NCBI GenBank assembly: GCA_028868995.1
Contig: JAGWTH010000024.1
Coordinates: 1-58,068, forward strand
Reading direction: 5' to 3'
Length of the DNA: 58,068 nucleotides
Source of the DNA: Burkholderiales bacterium
Lineage (GTDB): Bacteria; Pseudomonadota; Gammaproteobacteria; Burkholderiales; Burkholderiaceae_C
Translations under genes and position numbers: made by a program
Notes under the pieces: generated by a model
Told to the model about the DNA's origin: nothing
The model's input: the letters and a program-made list of their open reading frames with translations, nothing else
The model's database searches: none
Part shown: piece by piece, positions 39,904 through 48,837 of the stretch
Layout of the letters: the number at the start of each line of letters is the position of its first letter
Position numbering within the stretch: position 1 is the stretch's first letter

Positions 39904-40349
39904 AGGTCCTCAACCTCCAGTGCCGCCACGCCCACGGCTTCGAGGGCTGGTTCGCCTCCGAAGACGACTTCCAGGACCAGCTCGCGCGCGGGCTGGTCGA
40001 GTGCCCGATGTGCGGCGACACCCAGGTCGCCAAGCTGCCCAGCGCGCCGCGCCTGAACCTCGGCGCCGCCGAGCCGTCCCAGCCCGCCGCGCCGAAGCAG
40101 GAAGTCATGTCGGCGCCCAACGCGCAACTGCAGGCCGCCTGGATGCAGCTGGTGCAGCAGGTGATGGCCCACACCGAGGACGTCGGCGAACGCTTCGCCG
40201 AGGAGGCCCGCAAGATCCACTACGGCGAATCCGAGGAACGCGGCATCCGCGGCCAGGCGACGAAGGAAGAGACCGAGGCGCTGCTGGAGGAGGGCATCGG
40301 CGTGCTGCCGCTGCCCATCCCCAAGGGACTCAAGGGGCCGCTGCAGTAG
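39900..40349 (+). CDS. DUF1178 family protein
   Basis: A 149-residue protein of DUF1178. It begins MKVLNLQCRHAHGFEGWFAS and has a zinc-ribbon-like pair of cysteines (ECPMCGDTQVAKLPSAP, about residues 36-52) plus Cys8/His9. The C-terminal half is helical and acidic and ends LPLPIPKGLKGPLQ. Function is unknown. The ATG at 39900 overlaps the NUDIX stop, so it is the last gene of the nuo-linked run. Confidence 0.87.
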   Translation: MKVLNLQCRHAHGFEGWFASEDDFQDQLARGLVECPMCGDTQVAKLPSAPRLNLGAAEPSQPAAPKQEVMSAPNAQLQAAWMQLVQQVMAHTEDVGERFAEEARKIHYGESEERGIRGQATKEETEALLEEGIGVLPLPIPKGLKGPLQ

Positions 40350-40469
40350 GCTCCCGTCTTCGCCGAGGAGGCGGGAATCGAGGGCTTTCGACGCGCTGCG
40401 CGCGCTCCCGCTTCGAGCGGCGTGACGCAGGGCACGCTCTGCCTTGACCCGATGCGCCACCGCTCTGAA

Positions 40470-40760
40470 GCTGGCAAGCCGCGTGCGGGCGGGCCGGATC
40501 GCGCATAAAGGCATGGCGCCTGCGCTGGCCGGGCGGGCGGCCCAGCGCGGCTACGAGAGGGAGCGCAGCGACCGTATCGAGTCGCGCGTACCGTCTGACT
40601 CGGGAGACTGTCCGAGTCTGGAGTTTGCCTGCGTGCAGGCAAACTCCAGGCGAGTTGTCGAGCGGGGGCCGCCCGCCCGGTCAGCGCAGGTCTGCCGGCG
40701 CGCTTGCGCGCCGGACGCCATGCCAGCGCGGTCCGGCCCGCCCGCACGCGGCTTGCCAGC
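40470..40760. repeat. Long nested inverted-repeat element
   Basis: The outer ends are GCTGGCAAGCCGCGTGCGGG (40470-40489) and its exact complement at 40741-40760. The arms (40470-40544 and 40666-40760) stay complementary for about 75 bp with a few changes. The right arm carries an extra 25-bp GC hairpin (CCGGCGCGC-TT-GCGCGCCGG). The centre holds GACTCGG/CCGAGTC (40597-40618) and a 15-bp stem CTGGAGTTTGCCTGC/GCAGGCAAACTCCAG with a 2-nt loop (40618-40649). It may be a MITE-like or REPIN-like dispersed repeat. Confidence 0.8.
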
Positions 40761-40781
40761 CGCCCTGCTGCTCGCAGCGGC

Positions 40782-40844
40782 AAGCGGCGCAATGCGCCGC
40801 TTGATTCAACGCCTTGGATTCCCGCCTGCGCGGGAATGACGAAG
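40782..40844. repeat. Dispersed intergenic repeat, copy 2 (palindrome plus ATTCCC-N8-GGGAAT hairpin)
   Basis: The palindrome AAGCGGCGCA-A-TGCGCCGCTT (40782-40802) is followed by GATTCAACGCCTTGGATTCC, CGCCTGCG and CGGGAATGACGAAG. It has the same layout as the element at 120-179, including the 10-1-10 palindrome length, although the palindrome sequence differs. Confidence 0.8.
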
Positions 40845-40888
40845 TAGAAGCGCGGGGATGACGAAGAAGGGGCGCGGGGATGACGAAG
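40828..40888. repeat. Three tandem copies of GCGCGGG(A/G)ATGACGAAG, 22-bp period
   Basis: The 17-mer occurs at 40828, 40850 and 40872 with exact 22-bp spacing; only the G/A at position 8 varies. The first copy is the right half of the ATTCCC-N8-GGGAAT repeat. The array ends 5 bp before the stop codon of the ABC exporter gene. Confidence 0.85.
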
Positions 40889-40893
40889 CGCGC

Positions 40894-42660
40894 TCAGGTC
40901 ATGAACTGCAGCGCCGCCAGCCGCGCGTACACGCCGCCCGCGGCCATCAGCTCCTCGTGCCGGCCCGTCTCCACGATCCGGCCGTGGTCCAGGACCACGA
41001 TGCGGTCGGCCTGCTGGATGGTCGCCAGGCGGTGCGCGATGACCAGCGTCGTGCGCCCGCGCATCGCCGTCTCCAGCGCCGCCTGCACCATCCGTTCGCT
41101 CTCCGCGTCGAGCGCGCTGGTGGCCTCGTCCAGCAGCAGCAGCGGCGGGTTCTTCAGCATGGCCCGTGCGATGGCGATGCGCTGGCGCTGGCCCCCCGAC
41201 AGGCGCACGCCGCGCTCGCCCAGGAAGGTGTCGTAGCCTTCGGGCAGGGCGCGGATGAAGTCGTCGGCGAAGGCGCCGCGCGCGGCCGCGCGCACCTCCT
41301 CCTCGCTCGCCCCGGGCCGGCCGTAGCGGATGTTCTCCAGCGCCGAGGCGGAGAAGATCACCGGCTCCTGCGGCACCAGGCCGATGCGCGCGCGCAGGTC
41401 CTGCAGGCGCAGCGCCTGCACCGGCACGCCGTCGATGGCGATGCGGCCTTCCTGCGGGTCGTAGAAGCGCAGCAGCAGCTGGAACACGGTCGTCTTCCCC
41501 GCCCCGCTGGGGCCCACCAGGGCCACGGTCTCCCCGGGCGCCACGGCCAGGTCGAAGCCGGCCAGGGAGGCGATGCCGGGTCGCGAAGGGTAGTGGAAGA
41601 GCACGCCTTCGATCCGCACGCTGCTGCCCGCGCCCGGGGCAGGCAGCTCGACCGGGATCGACGGCGAGCTCACCGGCGAGCGCGCGGCCAGCAGCTCCAT
41701 CAGCCGCTCGGTGGCGCCGGCGGCCCGCAGCACGTCGCCGTAGACCTCGCCCAGCACCGCCACCGCGCCGGCGAAGATGGCCACGTACAGCGCGGCCTGT
41801 CCCAGCTGGCCGGCGGAGAGGGTGCCCCGCAGCACGGCCTGCGTGCCTTCGTACAGGCCCCAGAGCATGAGGCCCGCGTTGGCGATGATCACGAAGGCCA
41901 CCAGGGCGGCGCGGGCGCGGGTGCGGCGCACGCCGGTGCGGAAGGCGCCCTCGGTGGCGCCGCGGAAGCGCCCGGCCTCCCACGCTTCCGCGGCGTAGCT
42001 TTGCACCACGGGGATGGCATTGAGGACCTCGGCGGCGATCGCGCTGGAGTCCGCCACCCGGTCCTGGCTGGCGCGCGACAGGCGCCGCACGCGCCGGCCG
42101 AAGGCCATGGCGGGCAGCACGACGAGGATCACCACCAGCAACACTTGTGTCATCACGTAAGGATGTGTGACCACCAGCATGGCGAGCGCCCCAAGGCCCA
42201 TCACCAGGTTGCGCAGGCCCAGCGACAGGGAGGACCCGACCACGGTCTGCACCAGCGTGGTGTCGGTGGTCAGGCGTGACAGCACCTCCCCGGTCTGCGT
42301 GCTCTCGAAGAACGCCGGGCTCTGCTCGAGCACGTGGGCGTACACCGCGTTGCGCAGATCGGCCGTCACCCGCTCGCCCAGCCAGCTCACGAGGTAGTAA
42401 CGGCTGGCGGAGAAGAGGCCCAGCGCCACGGCGACGCCGAAGAGCAGCAGGAAGTGCCCGCGCAGCGCCAGCACTCGGTCGCCCGGGCCGGCGGCCAGGC
42501 CGCGGTCGATCATCGTGCGCAGGGCCACCGGGAACACCAGCGTGGCCGCCGCGGCGAGGAGCAGGAACACCAGGGCCAGGGCGATGCGCCACCGGTAGGG
42601 ACGCAGGAAGGGCAGCAGGCCGGTGAGCGACTGGGGCGTGCGGGAGGGCGCGGAAGGCAT
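40894..42660 (-). CDS. ABC transporter, fused permease and ATP-binding protein (MsbA/MDR type)
   Basis: A 588-residue half-transporter exporter. Six membrane segments occupy about residues 1-310 ([20 protein letters not shown] at the first). The ATPase domain has Walker [11 protein letters not shown]-loop [10 protein letters not shown], signature [15 protein letters not shown] and Walker [12 protein letters not shown]. The start [20 protein letters not shown] is chosen because the frame beyond 42660 is antisense to the next gene. It is of the MsbA/BmrA/lipid-or-drug export class and should work as a homodimer; substrate unknown. Divergent from the hypothetical gene with a 114-bp gap. Confidence 0.9.
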   Translation of the reverse strand: MPSAPSRTPQSLTGLLPFLRPYRWRIALALVFLLLAAAATLVFPVALRTMIDRGLAAGPGDRVLALRGHFLLLFGVAVALGLFSASRYYLVSWLGERVTADLRNAVYAHVLEQSPAFFESTQTGEVLSRLTTDTTLVQTVVGSSLSLGLRNLVMGLGALAMLVVTHPYVMTQVLLVVILVVLPAMAFGRRVRRLSRASQDRVADSSAIAAEVLNAIPVVQSYAAEAWEAGRFRGATEGAFRTGVRRTRARAALVAFVIIANAGLMLWGLYEGTQAVLRGTLSAGQLGQAALYVAIFAGAVAVLGEVYGDVLRAAGATERLMELLAARSPVSSPSIPVELPAPGAGSSVRIEGVLFHYPSRPGIASLAGFDLAVAPGETVALVGPSGAGKTTVFQLLLRFYDPQEGRIAIDGVPVQALRLQDLRARIGLVPQEPVIFSASALENIRYGRPGASEEEVRAAARGAFADDFIRALPEGYDTFLGERGVRLSGGQRQRIAIARAMLKNPPLLLLDEATSALDAESERMVQAALETAMRGRTTLVIAHRLATIQQADRIVVLDHGRIVETGRHEELMAAGGVYARLAALQFMT

Positions 42661-42774
42661 CGGCGCAGTGTAGGGGCGCGACAGCGCGCAGCCCTGCGAA
42701 TCGCTTGGAACTGGCTGACGCGACCGGTTGCGCCGACCCCTGCCGGGAGTAAAGTAAAGCAAACGCTGTACCCC

Positions 42775-43359
42775 ATGGCTTTCCCTTCCCCCAAGAAACC
42801 TCCGGCCCGCCAAGGCGGCGATCTCGATCGCCCCTGGCAAGCGGGCGATCCCATCCCGGCGCCCGAGGCCATCCACAGCGACGGCGAATCCGCCTGGGCG
42901 CTGTGGAACGAAGTCAAGCAGCAGCACGAACGGCGCTTCGCCGATACCGCGCCCATGACCCGCCCGCCCGGCATGGGCGCGGACGAGGCCGCATGGGCGG
43001 CCACCCAGCCCGCCGGCGCGGCGCTGCGGCAGACCGCGGGGTCGCCGCGCGAGGAGAAGCCGCTGTTCACGCTCGAAAGCGCCATGCTCGTGGCCCGGCG
43101 CAACAACCGCGTGTGCCCGCGGCCCGGGCGCTGGGACGAGTTCACCCGGCTGCTGCCCGAGCGCAAGACGCTGCGTGGCAGCCAGCAGGCGCCGGTGCCG
43201 CCCACCGGCGCCGCCTGGGGCGTCACGCCGGCGCTCACCAAGAGGCTCGTGTTCCGCGAGCAGATCGAATGGGCCGAGCGCCAGGGCGTGCTCGAGGCCG
43301 TCATGGCCTTCATGCAGACGATGTCGGAGGAAGACTGGCTGCATATGGGGGACGACTAG
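42775..43359 (+). CDS. Conserved hypothetical protein
   Basis: A 194-residue soluble protein with no signal peptide, membrane segment or catalytic motif I recognise. The N-terminal half is Pro/Ala-rich and probably disordered (FPSPKKPPARQGGDLDRPW). The C-terminal half is folded-looking (LFTLESAMLVARRNNRVCPR; ALTKRLVFREQIEWAERQG; AVMAFMQTMSEEDWLHMGDD). Such proteins seem restricted to Burkholderiales. The start is the ATG at 42775; a longer frame upstream is antisense to the exporter gene. AGTAAAGTAAAGC lies upstream but no classic ribosome site. Function unknown. Confidence 0.7.
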   Translation: MAFPSPKKPPARQGGDLDRPWQAGDPIPAPEAIHSDGESAWALWNEVKQQHERRFADTAPMTRPPGMGADEAAWAATQPAGAALRQTAGSPREEKPLFTLESAMLVARRNNRVCPRPGRWDEFTRLLPERKTLRGSQQAPVPPTGAAWGVTPALTKRLVFREQIEWAERQGVLEAVMAFMQTMSEEDWLHMGDD

Positions 43360-43393
43360 GCGCCCTCCGCCGGCTCGCCTCAGCATCCCGCGC

Positions 43394-43729
43394 ATGAGCG
43401 ACAAGCTTCCGGGTTTCCCTTCCGACGCCGAACTGCAGCAGGCGCTGGAGCAGTTCCGTTCGCAGTTCACCGAAGCCCTGCCGGGCCGCATGGCGGAACT
43501 GCACAAGTGCCTGCAGGCTTGCCGCGAGGCGCCGGGCGACGGGCAGCGCCTGCGCGAGCTTCATCGCGTGCTGCACCGCCTGGCGGGGGCCGCCGGCACT
43601 TTCGGCCGGCCCTACCTGGGCGCGGCCTGCCGCGCCATCGAGGCGCAGGTCGAGTCGCTGATGGACCGCGCGGGGTGCACGCGGGAGGACCTCGACGCGA
43701 TCGCCGAGGCGATCGACCAACTGCCCTGA
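43394..43729 (+). CDS. Hpt domain phosphotransfer protein
   Basis: A 111-residue stand-alone histidine phosphotransfer protein. The phospho-accepting residue is probably His61 in VLHRLAGAAGTFGRP, corresponding to the H-x-L-x-G-x-x-x-x-x-G motif. The rest is a helical bundle (ALEQFRSQFTEALPGRMAEL). Convergent with a single-domain receiver gene 5 bp away, which is the obvious partner. No hybrid kinase is encoded in the window. The start at 43394 avoids the shadow frame upstream. Confidence 0.85.
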   Translation: MSDKLPGFPSDAELQQALEQFRSQFTEALPGRMAELHKCLQACREAPGDGQRLRELHRVLHRLAGAAGTFGRPYLGAACRAIEAQVESLMDRAGCTREDLDAIAEAIDQLP

Positions 43730-43739
43730 GGGCCTCAGG
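43725..43739. terminator. Palindrome containing both convergent stop codons
   Basis: CCTGAGG-G-CCTCAGG is a perfect 7-1-7 palindrome. The TGA of the Hpt gene (43727-43729) and the TGA of the receiver gene (43737-43735, minus strand) occupy symmetric positions in it. It could form a hairpin at both mRNA 3' ends; no T-runs follow. Confidence 0.5.
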
Positions 43740-44121
43740 CCGGCGCCAGCAGCGGCTTCAGCCGCGCGACGAGTTCGGCGGGGTCGAAGGGCTTCTGCAC
43801 GAAATCATCGGCGCCGGCGGCCAGGGCCCGGTCCATCAGGCCCTGCTCGCTCTTGCCGGTGAGCATGATCACCGGCACGCCGTTCCACCGGGGCAGGCTG
43901 CGCAGGCGCGCCAGCAGCGTGAGCCCGTCGTGCACCGGCAGGACCATGTCCAGCAGCACCAGGCGGGCGACCTCGCCGGACTCGATCGCGGCCAGGGCCT
44001 GCGCGCCGTCGCCGGCGGCGAGCACGCGGCAGCCCAGGCGCTCCAGCAGGAAGCGCAGCAGGAGGGCGATCGCTTCGTCGTCCTCGACCAGGAGCACGGC
44101 GGGCTGTGCGGTATCGTTCAT
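43735..44121 (-). CDS. Single-domain response regulator (CheY-like receiver)
   Basis: A 128-residue receiver domain with no output domain. The acidic pocket is Glu13-Asp14-Asp15 (LVEDDE), the phosphorylation site Asp58 (VLLDMVLP), Thr88 (MLTGKS) and Lys110 (VQKPFDP). It probably exchanges phosphate with the convergent Hpt protein in a phosphorelay whose kinase is elsewhere. Divergent from the CoA-transferase gene. Confidence 0.9.
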   Translation of the reverse strand: MNDTAQPAVLLVEDDEAIALLLRFLLERLGCRVLAAGDGAQALAAIESGEVARLVLLDMVLPVHDGLTLLARLRSLPRWNGVPVIMLTGKSEQGLMDRALAAGADDFVQKPFDPAELVARLKPLLAPA

Positions 44122-44201
44122 GGCGCGGCCTCCATGTTGGCACGGATCGGGGCGGGCAAGCCCCCGTGGACGCCGCCGTCCGTCACGCAGAGACTCCTCC
44201 C

Positions 44202-45407
44202 ATGGAAAGCACGACCCCCTCCGGCCCCCTGGCGGGCCTGAAAGTGGTGGAGATGGGCCAGCTGATCGCCGGTCCCTTCGCCGCCAAGACCCTCGCCGAC
44301 TTCGGCGCCGACGTCGTCAAGATCGAGCCGCCCGGCGCCGGCGACCCGCTGCGCAACTGGCGCCTGCTGAAGAACGGCACCTCCGTGTGGTGGCAGGTGC
44401 AGTCGCGCAACAAGCGATCCCTGGCGCTGGACCTGCGCAACCCCGAGGCCCAGGACATCGTGCGCCGGCTCGCCGCCGAGGCCGACGTGCTGATCGAGAA
44501 CTTCCGCCCCGGCGCGCTGGAGGGCTGGGGGCTGGATCCGCAGAAGCTGCTGGAGGCGAACCCGCGCCTGGTGGTGCTGCGCGTGAGCGGCTACGGCCAG
44601 ACCGGCCCCTACCGCGACCGCCCGGGCTTCGGCGTGGTGGGCGAGGCCATGGGCGGCCTGCGCCACCTGACCGCCGAGCCCGGCCGGGTGCCGGTGCGCG
44701 TGGGGGTGAGCATCGGCGACACGCTGGCGGCGCTGCATGGCGTGATCGGCGTGCTGATGGCCCTGCACGAGCGCCAGCGCTCCGGCCGCGGCCAGGTCGT
44801 CGACGTGGCGCTGTACGAGGCGGTCTTCAACTGCATGGAAAGCCTGCTGCCCGAGTACAGCGCCTTCGGCGCCGTGCGCGGACCGGGCGGCAGCGCCCTG
44901 CCGGGCATCGCGCCGAGCAACGCCTACCCCTGCGCCGACGGCGGCTACGCGCTGATCGCGGGCAACGGCGACAGCATCTACAAGCGGCTGATGGCGGCGA
45001 TCGGGCGCGAGGACCTGGGCCAGGACCCGGGGCTCGCCGACAACGCGGGCCGCGTGCAGCGGGTCGACGAGATCGACGCCGCGATCGGCGCCTGGACGAA
45101 GCAGCGCAGCGTCAAGGAGGTGCTCGAGGTGCTCGATGCCGCGGCCGTGCCGGCCGGGCGCATCTACACCGTGGCCGACATCGCCGCCGACCCGCACTAT
45201 GCGGCGCGCGGCATGCTGCAGCAGATCCACCTGGACGGCGGGGACGCGCTCACGGTGCCGGGCATCGTCCCCAAGCTCTCGCGCACCCCGGGCGGGCAGC
45301 ACCGCAACGCACCCGGGCTGGGCCAGGACACCGACGCCGTGCTGCGCGAGGTGGGCCTGAGCGAGGCGCAGATCGCGGCGCTGAAGAGCCGCGGCGTGGT
45401 GCAGTGA
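44202..45407 (+). CDS. CaiB/BaiF family (class III) CoA-transferase
   Basis: A 401-residue class III CoA-transferase. The N-terminus GPLAGLKVVEMGQLIAGPFA and LADFGADVVKIEPP are typical, and the catalytic Asp is Asp173 in SIGDTLAALHGVIG. It includes NKRSLALDLRNPEAQ and ADVLIENFRPGALEGWG. These enzymes move CoA between carboxylic acids (for example formyl-, succinyl- or carnitinyl-CoA); the substrate here cannot be told. The start ATG at 44202 fits family length. Convergent with kdpE, 10 bp apart. Confidence 0.92.
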   Translation: MESTTPSGPLAGLKVVEMGQLIAGPFAAKTLADFGADVVKIEPPGAGDPLRNWRLLKNGTSVWWQVQSRNKRSLALDLRNPEAQDIVRRLAAEADVLIENFRPGALEGWGLDPQKLLEANPRLVVLRVSGYGQTGPYRDRPGFGVVGEAMGGLRHLTAEPGRVPVRVGVSIGDTLAALHGVIGVLMALHERQRSGRGQVVDVALYEAVFNCMESLLPEYSAFGAVRGPGGSALPGIAPSNAYPCADGGYALIAGNGDSIYKRLMAAIGREDLGQDPGLADNAGRVQRVDEIDAAIGAWTKQRSVKEVLEVLDAAAVPAGRIYTVADIAADPHYAARGMLQQIHLDGGDALTVPGIVPKLSRTPGGQHRNAPGLGQDTDAVLREVGLSEAQIAALKSRGVVQ

Positions 45408-45417
45408 GCGTGGAGCT

Positions 45418-46116
<699 letters not shown>

Positions 46117-46120
46117 GGGG

Positions 46121-48814
46121 TCAGTCGGGCGCGGCCGGTGGCGGCCGGCGTGGCAGGCGGAAGCTGAATTCTGCGCCGCCGCCCGGCGCATCCGCCGCCT
46201 GGATGCTGCCGCGGTGCGCGTCGACCACGGCCTTGCAGATCGCCAGGCCCAGGCCCACGCCCGGCGTCGAGGACTCCGCCTCGCCGCGGGTGAACTTCTC
46301 GAACAGCACCTCCTCGCGCCCGCGCACGGCGGCGGGCAGGCCGGGGCCGTGGTCGCGGACCGTGACCACCAGCGCCAGCGGCTCGGCGCGCGCGCTCACC
46401 TCGATCGGCGGCGCGCCGTACTTGGCCGCGTTCTCCAGCAGGTTCACCAGCACGCGCTCGATCAGCACCGCGTCGAATTCCACCAGGGGGAGGTCGGGCG
46501 GCAGTCGCACCTGCACCGCGCGGCCCGCCAGCTGCGACGCGGCGCCGCGCAGCGCGGAGCCCACCACCTCCTCCAGCGATTGCCAGTCCAGGCGCAGGTT
46601 GACGCTGCCGCTTTGCAGCCGCGCCATGTCCAGCAGGTTGTTCACCAGGTGCGCCAGGGCGCGCGCCTGCAGCGCGATGCTGGCCGCGGTCTCGGCCTGC
46701 GCCGGCGCCAGCTGCGCCTGGCGCAGCGACTCGGCCAGCCCGATCAGCGCCGTGAGCGGCGTGCGCACGTCGTGCGAGATCGCCGCCAGCAGCGCGTTGC
46801 GCAGCCGCTCGGACTCCATCTCCACCAGCGCCTTCTGCGCGATCTCCACGTAATGCACGCGTTCCAGGGCGATGGCGACCTGGCGGGCCAGCGTCTCCAG
46901 GTGGCGGCGCTGCTCGGGAATCACCAGCCAGCGCGGCTGGGCGGGGTGGAGCGCCAGCACGCCGCGCACCCGCATCGGCGCCTGCAGCGGCACGTAGTGC
47001 CAGGGCTGCGCGGACAGCGTCGAGGTCGCCAGGCCCGCGGGCTGGGCGTTGCGGAAGGCCCAGTCGGCCACGCTGCGGTCGAAGCCGGCCGGCGGGTGAG
47101 CGGGCAGAACCAGTTCGTCGCGGGCATCGGTGGCGACCACCACGGCCTCGCCGCCGAAATGGCCGCGTACGGCCGCCTCGCCCAGCTCCACCACCTGTTC
47201 CACCAGCAGCGCGCCCGACAGGTCGCGCGTGAGCTCGAACAGCGACTGCGCGCGCCGCTCGCGGCTGGCGGAGATGCGCGCCTGGAATCGCAGGCCCGCG
47301 GTGAGCTGGCCCGTGAGCAGGCCCACCGCCAGCATCACCGAGAAGGTCACCAGGTATTGCACGTCGCTGACCGCGAACGACATGCGCGGCGGGACGAAGA
47401 AGAAGTCGAAGGCGGCGACGTTCAGGACGGCCGCCAGGGCGGCCGGCCCGCGGCCGAAGCGCATGGCCACGCCCACCGTGGCCAGCAGGAACAGCATCAC
47501 GATGTTGGCCAGGTCCAGCACCTGCCGCAGCGGCGTGGCGGCCAGGGTGATCGCCACGCTGGCGGCGGCGGCCCAGGCGTAGGGCGGCCAGCGCGTGGTC
47601 CAGCCTTCGTCCCCGTCGTCCTCGGCGGGCGCCTGCACCACGCGGGCCAGGCGCCGCACGGCCTCGCGCTGGCCGACTTCCACCAGGTCCAGGCCGGGGG
47701 CCAGCGTCGCCAGGCGCCGGGTCATGGAGGGGCGGGTGAGGCCGAAGGGCAGTCGCGCCTCGCGCGGGCGGCCCACCACGAGCGTCGCGCAATTGAGCTG
47801 CTGCGCGTGCGCGACCAGCTCGCTCGCGGCGTCGCCGCCCGCCAGGACCGACGTCTCGGCGCCCAGTTCCTCGGCCAGCTTCAGCACGGCCAGGATGCGG
47901 TCGCGCTCGGTCGCGGGAAGGCGCCGCAGGGCGGGGGTCTCCACGTAGGCGGCGAACCAGCGCACGCTGGTCTGGCCCGCCAGGCGGGCCGCGGCGCGCA
48001 CCGTCTGCTCGTCGCCCTCGCGCGGGCCGACGCACGCGAGGATGGCGCCGCCCGTGTTCCACACCGGGGCGATCGCCTCCTGCTCGCGGTAGTCGCGCAC
48101 GTCGTCCTCGACGTGTTCGGCGGTGCGGCGCAGGGCGATCTCGCGCAGCGCGATCAGGTTGCCCTTGCGGAAGAAGTTCTGTGCCGCGCGCTCGGCCTGC
48201 TGCGGCAGGTAGACCTTGCCGCCCTTCAGCCGCGCGATCAGTTCGTCGGGCGTGATGTCGACCAGCACCACCTCGTCGGCGCTGTCCAGGACGGTGTCCG
48301 GCACTGTCTCGTGCACCCGGACGCCGGTGATGGCGCCGACCGTGTCGTTCAGGCTCTCCAGGTGCTGCACGTTGAGCGCGGACCACACGTCGATGCCCGC
48401 GTCCAGCAGCTCCTGCACGTCCTGCCAGCGCTTCGGGTGGCGCGAGCCGGGCACGTTGGAGTGCGCCAGTTCGTCCACCAGCAGCACGTCCGGCTTGCGC
48501 GCCAGGGCGGCGTCGAGGTCGAATTCGCGCAGGATCCGGTCGCGGTAGGGGACCTCCTTCAGCGGCAGCCGCGGCAGCCCCTCGGTGAGCTGCGCCGTTT
48601 CGCTGCGGCCATGGGTCTCGACCAGGCCGATCACGACGTCGCGCCCGGCCTGGCGCTCGCGCCGGGCGGCGCCCAGCATCGCGTAGGTCTTCCCCACGCC
48701 CGCGCTGGCACCGAAGTAGATGCGCAGGCGCCCGCGCCGCGCCCGCTCCTCCTCCTCGCGCAGCTGCGCGAGCAGTTCGTCGGGGTCCGGCCGCTGGTCG
48801 GGGGCGAGCGCCAT
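46121..48814 (-). CDS. kdpD: Sensor histidine kinase KdpD
   Basis: An 897-residue membrane kinase/phosphatase sensing potassium. The N-terminal KdpD domain has a Walker A motif GASAGVGKT (residues 35-43) and an HVE-like GLVETHGR. A Usp-type domain follows (about 250-370), then the DUF4118 membrane region with four segments (about 400-500), a GAF-like region, a HisKA domain with His681 (ISHDVRTPL) and an ATPase domain (NLLENAAKYG, GPGLPAAVRG, GVGLGLAICKAVVDAH). Full length. 23 bp after kdpC. Confidence 0.96.
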   Translation of the reverse strand: MALAPDQRPDPDELLAQLREEEERARRGRLRIYFGASAGVGKTYAMLGAARRERQAGRDVVIGLVETHGRSETAQLTEGLPRLPLKEVPYRDRILREFDLDAALARKPDVLLVDELAHSNVPGSRHPKRWQDVQELLDAGIDVWSALNVQHLESLNDTVGAITGVRVHETVPDTVLDSADEVVLVDITPDELIARLKGGKVYLPQQAERAAQNFFRKGNLIALREIALRRTAEHVEDDVRDYREQEAIAPVWNTGGAILACVGPREGDEQTVRAAARLAGQTSVRWFAAYVETPALRRLPATERDRILAVLKLAEELGAETSVLAGGDAASELVAHAQQLNCATLVVGRPREARLPFGLTRPSMTRRLATLAPGLDLVEVGQREAVRRLARVVQAPAEDDGDEGWTTRWPPYAWAAAASVAITLAATPLRQVLDLANIVMLFLLATVGVAMRFGRGPAALAAVLNVAAFDFFFVPPRMSFAVSDVQYLVTFSVMLAVGLLTGQLTAGLRFQARISASRERRAQSLFELTRDLSGALLVEQVVELGEAAVRGHFGGEAVVVATDARDELVLPAHPPAGFDRSVADWAFRNAQPAGLATSTLSAQPWHYVPLQAPMRVRGVLALHPAQPRWLVIPEQRRHLETLARQVAIALERVHYVEIAQKALVEMESERLRNALLAAISHDVRTPLTALIGLAESLRQAQLAPAQAETAASIALQARALAHLVNNLLDMARLQSGSVNLRLDWQSLEEVVGSALRGAASQLAGRAVQVRLPPDLPLVEFDAVLIERVLVNLLENAAKYGAPPIEVSARAEPLALVVTVRDHGPGLPAAVRGREEVLFEKFTRGEAESSTPGVGLGLAICKAVVDAHRGSIQAADAPGGGAEFSFRLPRRPPPAAPD

Positions 48815-48837
48815 GCGTGGAGCCTAGCAGCTCGGGC

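Larger units (their letters stand above)
40350..40893. other. 544-bp gene-free region composed of nested repeats
   Basis: No protein with recognisable homology is encoded here; an open frame of 131 codons on the plus strand simply runs through the repeats. The region contains a long imperfect inverted repeat (40470-40760), an internal 15-bp hairpin, a 10-1-10 palindrome, a second copy of the ATTCCC-N8-GGGAAT motif and three 22-bp-spaced direct repeats. It separates the plus-strand nuo-linked genes from the minus-strand ABC exporter. No clear terminator with a T-run is seen. Confidence 0.85.

Noticed and set aside
40444..40839. A 131-codon plus-strand frame through the repeat region
   Set aside because: It merely spans the inverted repeats, has no homology or ribosome site, and its sequence is dictated by the palindromes.
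42334..42774. Upstream extension of the hypothetical protein frame over the ABC exporter gene
   Set aside because: The extension is antisense to a certain exporter gene and has shadow-like composition. The ATG at 42775 is preferred.
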